A DNA stretch of 43,269 nucleotides, from contig NZ_BLAY01000083.1 of the NCBI RefSeq assembly GCF_020521235.1, forward strand, positions 1-43,269. The letters are read 5' to 3'. The notes below the pieces were generated by a model that saw nothing but the letters and a program-made list of their open reading frames with translations, was not told the origin of the DNA and made no database searches. The DNA is from Microseira wollei NIES-4236 (lineage in GTDB: Bacteria > Cyanobacteriota > Cyanobacteriia > Cyanobacteriales > Aerosakkonemataceae). Positions 6,794-13,795 of this stretch are shown here, in pieces. The position numbers were made by a program, and so were the translations under genes. Position 1 is the stretch's first letter. Each line of letters starts with the position of its first letter.

Positions 6794-8692
6794 ATGACAA
6801 ACCTCCAAGAAATTAATGCTGCTCTAGAGCGACAAAACCCCTTTGCCAAGCCTCCTTTTCTTAATGCACAAGATATTTGGGGTAAAGAATTCTTCGATTT
6901 TGAAAGTTTAAACTCTCATGCTTCTGATGCTGTATTTAAAGCACTTGAGCAAATTCGTGTGGGTCAATACCCAACCACTTCAATCGCCATCACCGCTCAA
7001 GACGGAACAGGTAAAACCCACATTATCAGCCGCATCCGTCATCGTCTACAGTCTCAAGGAGGTGCATTGTTTATTTATGCGAACAAATACGGGAATCTTC
7101 AGCAAATTAAACAAGGTTTCCAAACCATTTTAGCTGATAGTCTGGCAAATATTGGTAGCCAAGAAGTTCGGCAATGGCAAGAAATAGCAACAGATATGGC
7201 TAATGAGGCATTAAGAGCCGCTAACCCGAACAAAAATAATTTTTCTGCCAAACAGCTAATCCAGAAAATAGAGAATTTTGAAGAAACTAAACCTGAAGAA
7301 TTTCAGAATTGGCTGAAAAAGCTTACTCAAACATTTTGCAGAATAAAAGATGTTAACAATCCTGATATTGTCAGAGCAATTTTCTGGACACTTTCAGACG
7401 AACAAAATCTTTATGCAATCAAATGGTTAGGCGGTCAAGAAATAGCCCAATATAAAGCGAACGAACTTGGATTACCTACACAAAACCAATCTTTCGATGC
7501 GGTTATACAAATCCTGAATCTGATTAGTGAATCCAACGAAATAGTTGTTTGTTTTGATGAACTAGATAGTCCAGAAATTGACCATGAAACATCTTTAACC
7601 AGAGCGCAAGTTGTCGCTGGGTTAATCAAAGAACTGTTTGAAAATCTCAAGCGTGGGGTTATTCTCAGCGTCATGATGCCCGGTGTTTGGAACAACAAAA
7701 TCAAAACACTACCAGGGGGAGTGTCTGGTAAGATTTCTGCTCAAGGAAACCCGTTAGAACTCCAATATATGAATGGGGATTCTATCGTCCAGTTAGTGAG
7801 TTTGTGGTTAACGGAATATTACAAAGCGAAAAACTTAGTACCTCCTAATCGAATTTATCCATTTACAGAAAGTGAACTCAGGAGTCTGGCAAGCGAAAAA
7901 CCAACTGTTAGACAAGTTTTGCAGTGGTGCAGAGATAACTGCAACCCTGGCGTAGAACCACCAAACCCAGTTGAAGTTGCTTTTGCTAAAGAACTGGAAG
8001 AAAATATGGGAAGTGCTTTAGATGATAATTTCCTCATTGCTAATGCGCTTCTGTTTAGTTTCCAGAGGTTGATCGCTCAAACAGTTGAACGGGTAACAAT
8101 TGAAGATGTAACGGAGAAAGTGAAGAAAAGAGGTGGCAAGGATGATTACATTAATTTCAAGATAATTGGCAAAGAAAATGGAAAAAATATCAGCATTGGA
8201 GTTGCCGTCCTACAATACACTGGCGGCAAAGCTTTAGGCGCGGGATTAAGAAGGTTAAACGATTACGAAACCTTTGGTTTAACTCGCGGTTGTTTGGTTC
8301 GTTCCAAAAACAAAAAAATTACTACCCACATGGAAAACAACTATCTTGTACCTCTGGTTAAGCAAAAAGGTGGGGAAGTGGTGCCGTTGAAAGAGGAGGA
8401 AGTCAAACCCTTAATAGCGATTCATGCTGTTTATCAAAAGCGTGACGTTGACTATAAGGTGAGCGACTTACAGATTTTTAATTTTATAGCTGAGAAAGGG
8501 GTTGAGAAAATGCTAGGAGCTAGTAACCCTTTAATTCAGGAGATTCTCAGCGATCCATCTTATGAAGTTCCTAGCGAGATGATTGAAGAAGAACCCGTAT
8601 TTTCAGAAGAAGCTCAAGCGGCTGATGTATCTGGTTCGGATAGTATAGAGGAGGGAATTGATAATTTACTCAGTCAGATAAATCAAGGCTGA
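6794..8692 (+). CDS. P-loop ATPase (ORC/AAA-like), second gene of the putative system
   Basis: I prefer the ATG at 6794 (MTNLQEINAALERQN, 632 residues) because the longer frame overlaps the preceding gene. Walker A is AQDGTGKT at residues 68-75, and Walker B is IVVCFDE at 250-256, about 180 residues later, with a helical insert between. The region after Walker B (LSVMMPGVWNNKI, then FTESELRSLASEKPTVRQVLQW) has the look of the sensor and lid of ORC/Cdc6-like or other AAA+ ATPases, which use duplex DNA as partner. Residues 440-570 form a separate alpha/beta domain (DYINFKIIGK, ISIGVAVLQYTGG, FGLTRGCLVRSKNK), possibly a nuclease-like fold without a clear catalytic triad. The end is acidic. It probably powers the system. 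Confidence 0.8.
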   Translation: MTNLQEINAALERQNPFAKPPFLNAQDIWGKEFFDFESLNSHASDAVFKALEQIRVGQYPTTSIAITAQDGTGKTHIISRIRHRLQSQGGALFIYANKYGNLQQIKQGFQTILADSLANIGSQEVRQWQEIATDMANEALRAANPNKNNFSAKQLIQKIENFEETKPEEFQNWLKKLTQTFCRIKDVNNPDIVRAIFWTLSDEQNLYAIKWLGGQEIAQYKANELGLPTQNQSFDAVIQILNLISESNEIVVCFDELDSPEIDHETSLTRAQVVAGLIKELFENLKRGVILSVMMPGVWNNKIKTLPGGVSGKISAQGNPLELQYMNGDSIVQLVSLWLTEYYKAKNLVPPNRIYPFTESELRSLASEKPTVRQVLQWCRDNCNPGVEPPNPVEVAFAKELEENMGSALDDNFLIANALLFSFQRLIAQTVERVTIEDVTEKVKKRGGKDDYINFKIIGKENGKNISIGVAVLQYTGGKALGAGLRRLNDYETFGLTRGCLVRSKNKKITTHMENNYLVPLVKQKGGEVVPLKEEEVKPLIAIHAVYQKRDVDYKVSDLQIFNFIAEKGVEKMLGASNPLIQEILSDPSYEVPSEMIEEEPVFSEEAQAADVSGSDSIEEGIDNLLSQINQG

Positions 8693-8740
8693 ATTTAACA
8701 CTGCTTTATCTAATTTTTGGCATAACCCGTCCATATTAAA

Positions 8741-8901
8741 GCCCGCCAGGGATTCAAACCCCGCCCCTGTTAAAGCCCGCCAGGGGTTCAAACCCCTGGC
8801 TAATAGCGAAAGTCCGTTAAAACGGACTGAAAACCCAAGTCTTCCCAGTCGGTTTTAACCGACTTAAGCTAAAAGCCCTTGGATTTAAATCCCTGGCGGG
8901 C
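8741..8901. repeat. Multi-hairpin repeat between ATPase and nuclease genes
   Basis: The outer arms GCCCGCCAGGG (8741-8751) and CCCTGGCGGGC (8891-8901) are perfectly complementary. Inside are three short hairpins: CAGGGG/CCCCTG (8781-8798), AGTCCGTT/AACGGACT (8811-8828) and AGTCGGTT/AACCGACT (8847-8864), the last two differing from each other by one base per arm. The type is widespread in cyanobacterial genomes. Here it splits an apparent operon and could act as a processing or attenuation site, or be a neutral mobile repeat. Confidence 0.8.
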
Positions 8902-8931
8902 TGGCGGAATAGCAGATAATAACATAACCAT

Positions 8932-10341
8932 ATGACGCGACTCTATCTTGACACTGCAATTAGGCTACCTGCGCCAGATGTTGAAGCATTAATCCAAGGT
9001 CGAGCGATCGCTGCTATACCTCAACAATTTCTCGATCCGGGGCGGATATTTGCCCTATATCCTGCTGATGCGGCTAACTCTCCACCAATAAATTCTGAAA
9101 CAGTCCAGATTAAAGCTTGGGCTAGATGCGAACTTTGCCAAATTTTGGATAAGTCTGAACCTTTAGAATCTTTGTCTCGATTAACTATTTGGACAACAGA
9201 AGCGTTAGAAAATATCCTATCCCAACGTCCTTATATTTTTCTGGCCTATTTCCGCGTTTATTTACTACCAGAACCATTAGAAATACCTGCAAACGAGCGG
9301 GGTCAATTTGTGGGATTACCCCAAGCAATGAGTGTTTCTGATTCTACCGCAGTGTTAAGCGAACGCACCTTCTCCCAACGCCGCCATCAGCTAGAAAACC
9401 GCCTCCCACCCCCGCATCCAGAATTAGAAGAATTACAAGCAGCAGTCGCTCAATTAAACACCCCCGAATCCAAACAATTAGACGAGCAAATCCAAATATT
9501 TTTAGGCTGGAAAGAAGCAGAAAATGCAACTGAAGATAATTCAGATTTAGCTTGGATTAAAACCATTACAAGTTTAGGCGATCGCAGCCAAGAACTGGAT
9601 GAGAAAAAAAGCAACTACCAAGCTGGTACAGATTTTGAAAATATTGTGCGTAAAAGCTTAGAATATTTAGGTTTTACCGTCGATGAAGCCTACAAAGGCG
9701 GTGCAGGTGGCTTAGATTTATTCTGCTCAAAACCCTATCCTCTAGTTGGGGAATGCAAAGCCGGAAAAGCCATTCCCAGCCGTACCGCTGAAGAACTAAT
9801 TAAACTGGGTGGAATGCGTCTGGATGAGTCACAATTTCAAAATGCAGCTAAATTAATTATCGGCCCAGGTAAGCCTTCTAAAGATGTTTTAACAGCCGCA
9901 CAGAAATTCAAAATTAGTATTATTAATCCTATGAGCCTGCAAAAATTAACCGAATTGCAAGCACAATATCCCGGTTCTGTCAACTTATTTGAGTTGAAGA
10001 AATATTTAGAACCGGGACAAATCGATAACAAAATTGACGAGTATGTTGAGAAAGTAGTGAAAGAGGTTAAGCTGCGATCGCACCTCGTTAGTCTAGTCAA
10101 AAAATACCTGGAAAATACAGGACTAGAGAATGTTGGGGTTGACGCTTTACACGGTATATATTTCGGATCAAATCCAACTCAGCCATTAAAAACAGAGGAA
10201 ATGTACGAAATTCTGCTCGAACTTTCCTCGCCGTTGACGGGATATTTGGGACGGAATAAGGGGAGCGATTGGAGGAGCGATCGCTTCTACTTCCTCCGCG
10301 ACTTGACAGTAGACTTAAACATCAACCCCTCGACTAAGTAA
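8932..10341 (+). CDS. DUF1802-like / PD-(D/E)XK (Mrr-like) nuclease, third gene of the putative system
   Basis: Residues 1-150 resemble DUF1802, a cyanobacterial domain of unknown function (WARCELCQI, then LTIWTTEAL, FLAYFRVYLLPEPLEIPAN). A helical linker follows (160-230). The nuclease core is clear: GTDFENIVRKSLEYLGFTV (Glu236) on the first helix, GGAGGLDLFCSKPYPLV (Asp262) and GECKAGK with Glu274 and Lys276, giving D-x11-E-C-K. This is the Mrr/RecB-like arrangement of DNA endonucleases, with all catalytic residues kept. The C-terminal 130 residues are helical with a WRSDRFYFLRDL segment. It lies 239 bases after the ATPase gene, separated by a hairpin repeat. Together the cluster suggests a restriction or defence module, which is inference. 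Confidence 0.8.
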   Translation: MTRLYLDTAIRLPAPDVEALIQGRAIAAIPQQFLDPGRIFALYPADAANSPPINSETVQIKAWARCELCQILDKSEPLESLSRLTIWTTEALENILSQRPYIFLAYFRVYLLPEPLEIPANERGQFVGLPQAMSVSDSTAVLSERTFSQRRHQLENRLPPPHPELEELQAAVAQLNTPESKQLDEQIQIFLGWKEAENATEDNSDLAWIKTITSLGDRSQELDEKKSNYQAGTDFENIVRKSLEYLGFTVDEAYKGGAGGLDLFCSKPYPLVGECKAGKAIPSRTAEELIKLGGMRLDESQFQNAAKLIIGPGKPSKDVLTAAQKFKISIINPMSLQKLTELQAQYPGSVNLFELKKYLEPGQIDNKIDEYVEKVVKEVKLRSHLVSLVKKYLENTGLENVGVDALHGIYFGSNPTQPLKTEEMYEILLELSSPLTGYLGRNKGSDWRSDRFYFLRDLTVDLNINPSTK

Positions 10342-10355
10342 ATCAACTGAAAATA

Positions 10356-10474
10356 GGGCGGGCGAGACGCCCACCCCACAAGAGGCTGAATTGTCTTGTG
10401 GGGTGGGCATTCTGCCCGCCCCCCACCCCAGAAGCGGCTGAATTGTCTTGTGGGGTGGGCATCCTGCCCGCCCC
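10356..10474. terminator. Long GC-rich hairpin repeat between convergent genes
   Basis: GGGCGGGC followed by CGCCCACCCCACAAGA pairs with TCTTGTGGGGTGGGC and GCCCGCCC downstream, and the second arm is repeated once more (10437-10474). It forms a very stable hairpin between the nuclease gene and the convergent XRE genes, ending in ATCTTT. It is a common cyanobacterial dispersed repeat that could terminate both transcripts. Confidence 0.65.
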
Positions 10475-10496
10475 ATCTTTAACGCAATCATAACGG

Positions 10497-10733
10497 CTAC
10501 CGATCCTCAGCAGGTGCAGTCAAGTACAGGCGGATAAAGTCGTCTGCTGCGGCTGGATTAATGCTGTACAGTCCATCCCTGATTTCCAGAATCGTCTCAC
10601 CACCTGGATCTCTAACCTCATTCACCCAACGGCTGACATTGGCAGCTCTAATCCCCATCACGACTGCTAATCCGTTTTGGCTGATGCCATGAATCTCCAA
10701 CACCTTTTTAAGGGCTTTGCCTGCTCTTCCCAT
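10497..10733 (-). CDS. Small XRE-family DNA-binding protein
   Basis: A 78-residue protein with a Cro/XRE helix-turn-helix: GKALKKVLEIHGISQNGLAVVMGIRAANVSRW, in which ISQNGLAV and RAANVSRWVNE are the two HTH helices. The C-terminal part (GETILEIRDGL, then NPAAADDFIRLYL) is probably a dimerisation helix. It is a close paralogue of the gene 12 bases upstream on the same strand, so the two form a pair. The ending ADDFIRLYL is typical of small cyanobacterial XRE proteins. It is convergent with the nuclease gene, so a role as a regulator of the neighbouring cluster is possible but not shown. Confidence 0.82.
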   Translation of the reverse strand: MGRAGKALKKVLEIHGISQNGLAVVMGIRAANVSRWVNEVRDPGGETILEIRDGLYSINPAAADDFIRLYLTAPAEDR

Positions 10734-10745
10734 GCTGAGATTGTG

Positions 10746-10991
10746 TCACGACTGCTCCCGATCTTGATCTGGAATATCCAAATAAAGCTGAATAAACTCA
10801 TCTGCCGCCTCTGGGTTAAGAATCATCAGCGCTTTCCTAACTTCATATACCGCCTCAGCTACGGGGTCGCGAATTTCATTCACCCAACGGTGAACGTTCC
10901 CTCGTCGAATACCCATTGTCACCGCCAGCCGATTTTGGCTGATTCCATATTTATCCAGCACGTGTTTAAGCGCTTTGCCTGCTCTTCCCAT
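10746..10991 (-). CDS. Small XRE-family DNA-binding protein (paralogue)
   Basis: An 81-residue protein aligning along its whole length with the downstream neighbour: MGRAGKALKHVLDKYGISQN, then RLAVTMGIRRGNVHRWVNEIRDP and NPEAADEFIQLYL. The recognition helix differs (RRGNVHRW against RAANVSRW), so the two proteins probably read different operators. It is the first gene of the pair, and the second begins 12 bases after its stop. No antitoxin-toxin partner is visible next to it. The 118 bases upstream to the next gene contain a CCCCTTAAGGGG palindrome (11031-11042) that could be an operator. Confidence 0.82.
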   Translation of the reverse strand: MGRAGKALKHVLDKYGISQNRLAVTMGIRRGNVHRWVNEIRDPVAEAVYEVRKALMILNPEAADEFIQLYLDIPDQDREQS

Positions 10992-11109
10992 GCCTCAGAT
11001 TTTGTCAAAGGCTCATGACCAAGTAAATGCCCCCTTAAGGGGACATAAGGTGTAAAATGAAAACGTCTCCCATAGGGGACAATACCGTCTATAACAAAGT
11101 AAAAACCCA

Positions 11110-11361
11110 ATGAACAAAAGCTTTTTCTTACAAACCGCGCCAACACCAACCTTTCCCAGCCTTCTGGGTGCGCTGGGCGATCCAATGCCAGGTAAAATAC
11201 CCGTCCGCATCCTCGTCATCAGCACTCCCTTTGGCGTCAATCAAACGATTCACACCTTGCACGCTCTCCGTTTTGCCGATGTCAGTCTGTGGAGTCCCCT
11301 GTTACCCGCACCCAACCCAGGGGAAGTCATGAGTATTTTGACGCGATATCTGACCCTATAA
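11110..11361 (+). CDS. Conserved cyanobacterial small protein of unknown function
   Basis: An 83-residue protein. I do not know its function, but the segment PVRILVISTPFGVNQTIHTL and the following WSPLLPAPNPGEVMSILTR look like a conserved small cyanobacterial protein rather than a chance frame. There is no signal peptide, membrane helix or metal motif. The first 30 residues (MNKSFFLQTAPTPTFPS) are weakly conserved in character, and the true start may be later, at the Met of MPGKIPVRI. A strong hairpin made of two AGAAACC arms follows 10 bases after the stop and may be its terminator. Neighbours give no clue. Confidence 0.55.
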   Translation: MNKSFFLQTAPTPTFPSLLGALGDPMPGKIPVRILVISTPFGVNQTIHTLHALRFADVSLWSPLLPAPNPGEVMSILTRYLTL

Positions 11362-11371
11362 GCGATCGCGC

Positions 11372-11404
11372 AGAAACCCGGTTTCTCAGAGAAACCGGGT
11401 TTCT
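11372..11404. repeat. AGAAACCCGGTTTCT inverted repeat
   Basis: AGAAACCCGGTTTCT and its complement form a 15-bp stem with a three-base loop. Related copies lie at 18520-18592, 37195-37305 and 38502-38556. This is a dispersed cyanobacterial repeat that could act as a terminator after the small gene ending at 11361. Confidence 0.75.
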
Positions 11405-11536
11405 GTTTCACCCCTTTTGTCATATTTCTTTAACATTTAGCCAAAAAAGCAAAAAACGGTAGCTTATAATACAGAAATAGAGAGAAACATTTATCTCATT
11501 ACCCCGATTGACATAACTTGACAGGAGACAGACTTT

Positions 11537-11908
11537 ATGAAACTCAGTTATCGCGGCGTCGCTTACGAATACGAACCACCTGCCATCGATATGATCGAAG
11601 GCGAAATCGGCGGCAAATATAGGGGACAGCCTTGGAGATGCAGCTATCCTAGACACATACCCGTACCCCAACCGGCACTTGATTTAAAGTATCGAGGGGT
11701 TGCCTACAGCACCTATGGGAAAGCGCCAGCAGGTGCGATCCCACAAACCGGCAACCCTGGCAAAGTCTCCCCCGAATTGGTAGAAACTCACCTAGCGAAT
11801 ATCCGCCGCCGCCTAGAACATAGATTGCAAGTTGCCAAAGACTCCGGCGATCAAAAATTAATTCGGATGCTGGAAGCCGAGTCAAAGCAATTAGTGAGAT
11901 CGCGCTAG
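11537..11908 (+). CDS. DUF4278 domain protein
   Basis: A 123-residue protein starting MKLSYRGVAYEYEPPAIDM and continuing EGEIGGKYRGQPWRCSYPRH, the signature of DUF4278, a small domain common in cyanobacteria and of unknown function. A second partial copy of the motif appears at LDLKYRGVAYSTYG, so it has one and a half repeats. The C-terminal third is a charged helix (PELVETHLANIRRRLEHRLQ). A good ribosome site (AGGAGA) lies 8 bases before the ATG, and a TTGACA box is seen at 11508-11513. The tail RRLEHRLQVAKDSGDQKLI is typical of the group. Confidence 0.88.
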   Translation: MKLSYRGVAYEYEPPAIDMIEGEIGGKYRGQPWRCSYPRHIPVPQPALDLKYRGVAYSTYGKAPAGAIPQTGNPGKVSPELVETHLANIRRRLEHRLQVAKDSGDQKLIRMLEAESKQLVRSR

Positions 11909-11917
11909 TTTTTACTA

Positions 11918-12029
11918 ACGCAAGTTGCTAATTGCTAATTGCTAATTGCTAATATGAGGATTTTCTCTGACATTAACCATTAGCCATTAGCCATTTGCTT
12001 CTATTCCTGAGATAACTAGCAACTTGCGT
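11918..12029. mobile_element. MITE-like element, family A, copy 1
   Basis: A 112-bp element with terminal inverted repeats ACGCAAGTTGCTA and TAGCAACTTGCGT, flanked by a 5-bp direct duplication TACTA (11913-11917 and 12030-12034). Inside are TAATTGC heptamers in one direction and CCATTAG heptamers in the other. The right duplication contains the stop codon of the methyl-accepting protein gene, so it landed at the very end of that gene. Copy 2 (36445-36577) has the same ends and interior. No transposase is nearby. Confidence 0.85.
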
Positions 12030-12031
12030 TA

Positions 12032-13408
12032 CTAACTAATTCGTAACTCCTCTACACTCGTGAGTAAATCTTGTGCTACCTTGACAAGATTTTGCAGATT
12101 TTCCGATGCTTTCTGTGCGGCTTCTTTTGAAGTATCTTGGGGTTTGAATTCGACTGTTTGAATAGTTGCGGCTAGACTTCGCGCAGTTTGATCCAGTTGC
12201 TGCGTATCATCGGTTATCGCGGGCGCTACCACATCCCACTGTTGTTTTACATTCAAGATATCTTCTAAAGACTGTTTGACTTCTTGTGCCAAGTTTGTGC
12301 AATCAGTCACTTGCTGAGTTTCAGCTTGCATTGCATTCATTACCGAGGTAATATCATCCTGCATTTGCTTGGTAATCTGTTCGATTTGTTGCAACGATTG
12401 CAAAAAACCGTTGCTTAACTGTTGTAAATTGTGAGCAACTTTCGCCATTTGCTTCCCTTTATCCCCCACACCCGTTGCCTCAATCGAAGCATTGAGTGCT
12501 AGCAAGTTGATCCGGGAAGCATTTCCAGAAACATCGGCAACATAATCCGAAAGTTCTGGCAAAAATTCCCCTAGTCGCTTGATTTTTGGCGGTGTTGTTC
12601 CTAAAAATTCTTGTATTTGTACAATTTGTGCCGCGCTTTGTTGCGCGACTTCATCCCCATTTAACGCCGTGGATGCGGTAACTTCAGCTAATTGTTCCAC
12701 CTCCCGCCCATTCAGGGCAACCCGTTGTAGCGAATCGGTCATCGCCTCGATAGAATTAACCGCCGGGGTTAGTTGTTGAACTTGCGGTAGCGGGTAGGCG
12801 GCGAAAAATTTGGCGATATTTTCGCTATTGGTAACTTCCTGAGCCACTTTTTGGGCGCTAGTCTTGACTTGTCGCACCCTTTCTTGTAATGAAAGTGCAA
12901 TCAAATTTAAACCGTAGGCGACTACGCCCAATTCCTCTGGCAATTTTGCCCTGGTTGTTACGGTAAAATCTCCGTTTGCCCAACTTTTGATCGCTTCCTC
13001 AAGCACAAGTACCTGACGGGTTATATTTTGGCTATCGTATTCCCAGGTTTGCACTTGCCCATCGAAATCGTCCATCATTTTTTCGACGACAACAGCCATT
13101 TGGTTAAATTTTGTGGCTAACTGTCCCAATTCATCCTGAGAATAAACCCTAGCGCGGGCTGGGTAATTACCTTGACAAAGGGACTCCATTTGGGATCGCA
13201 TATCTTTCACCTGTCGCCGCATCCGATTAGATAGATAGCTTTCTAACCCCAGGGAAACGATAAACGACGCAGCACCAGCAGTCCCCGCGATATAGCCTTT
13301 TTCAGTCGGATTAAACGCAGCCCCAGGGAGTGTATAAGTAGTGGTGGCGGTGGCTAAAGCCGTTATCCCGCCACAGATCAAAGCATTCCAGAAGGATTGA
13401 TAAGGCAT
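12032..13408 (-). CDS. Methyl-accepting chemotaxis-like protein
   Basis: Membrane-bound signalling protein. Two hydrophobic segments near the N-terminus (FWNALICGGITALATATTT, and GYIAGTAGAASFIVSLGLES) have only a short loop between them, so there is no large external sensor domain. A HAMP-like region follows (MRRQVKDMRSQMESLCQGNY, DELGQLATKFNQM), then a long coiled coil with the cytoplasmic hairpin tip around INLLALNASIEATGVGDKG. This matches the family tip (NLLALNAAIEA) but is followed by GKQMAKVAHNL instead of GRGFAVVA. It may relate to PilJ-type proteins controlling type IV pilus motility. It stands alone, without che genes. Its stop codon lies in the target duplication of the adjacent MITE. 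Confidence 0.8.
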   Translation of the reverse strand: MPYQSFWNALICGGITALATATTTYTLPGAAFNPTEKGYIAGTAGAASFIVSLGLESYLSNRMRRQVKDMRSQMESLCQGNYPARARVYSQDELGQLATKFNQMAVVVEKMMDDFDGQVQTWEYDSQNITRQVLVLEEAIKSWANGDFTVTTRAKLPEELGVVAYGLNLIALSLQERVRQVKTSAQKVAQEVTNSENIAKFFAAYPLPQVQQLTPAVNSIEAMTDSLQRVALNGREVEQLAEVTASTALNGDEVAQQSAAQIVQIQEFLGTTPPKIKRLGEFLPELSDYVADVSGNASRINLLALNASIEATGVGDKGKQMAKVAHNLQQLSNGFLQSLQQIEQITKQMQDDITSVMNAMQAETQQVTDCTNLAQEVKQSLEDILNVKQQWDVVAPAITDDTQQLDQTARSLAATIQTVEFKPQDTSKEAAQKASENLQNLVKVAQDLLTSVEELRIS

Positions 13409-13495
13409 GGGATGGGAAAATTAATTTGTTATGGTTCATTTTCCATTACACCTCTTGCATCAGCGCCTGGAAATAAATTTCATGGTGTAGGGAAA

Positions 13496-13785
13496 GTAGA
13501 ATAATTTTTGGTTTATATTGAAAGGTTATCTAATTTTCCCTACTGGTAGCAGAAACCAGAAGTAGGGACACGGCGTAGAATAATTTTTGGTTTATATTAA
13601 AAGATTATCTTATTTTCCCTACTGGTGGCAGAAACCAGAAGTAGGGGCACGGCGTAGAATAATTTTTGGTTTACACTAAAAGATTATCTTATTTTCCCTA
13701 CTGGTGGCAGAAACCAGAAGTAGGGGCACGGCGTAGAATAATTTTTGGTTTACACTAAAAGATTATCTAATGCCGTGCCCCTACA
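13496..13785. repeat. 79-bp tandem repeat, about 3.7 units
   Basis: Units start at 13496, 13575, 13654 and 13733, exactly 79 bp apart, each beginning GTAGAATAATTTTTGGTTTA. The last is cut short and ends in GCCGTGCCCCTAC, the inverse of GTAGGGGCACGGC found at unit junctions. Middle units are almost identical and the first is more diverged, suggesting growth by slippage or unequal crossover. It fills the gap between the methyl-accepting gene start and the gcvP stop. Confidence 0.88.
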
Positions 13786-13795
13786 AAACCCCTAC

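Noticed and set aside
8741-8765. tRNA-like GGATTCAAACCCC sequence
   Set aside because: It is part of a palindromic repeat; no acceptor or anticodon arms fit around it.
13496-13785. Possible CRISPR array
   Set aside because: The whole 79-bp unit repeats, with no variable spacers between short repeats, and no cas genes are present.
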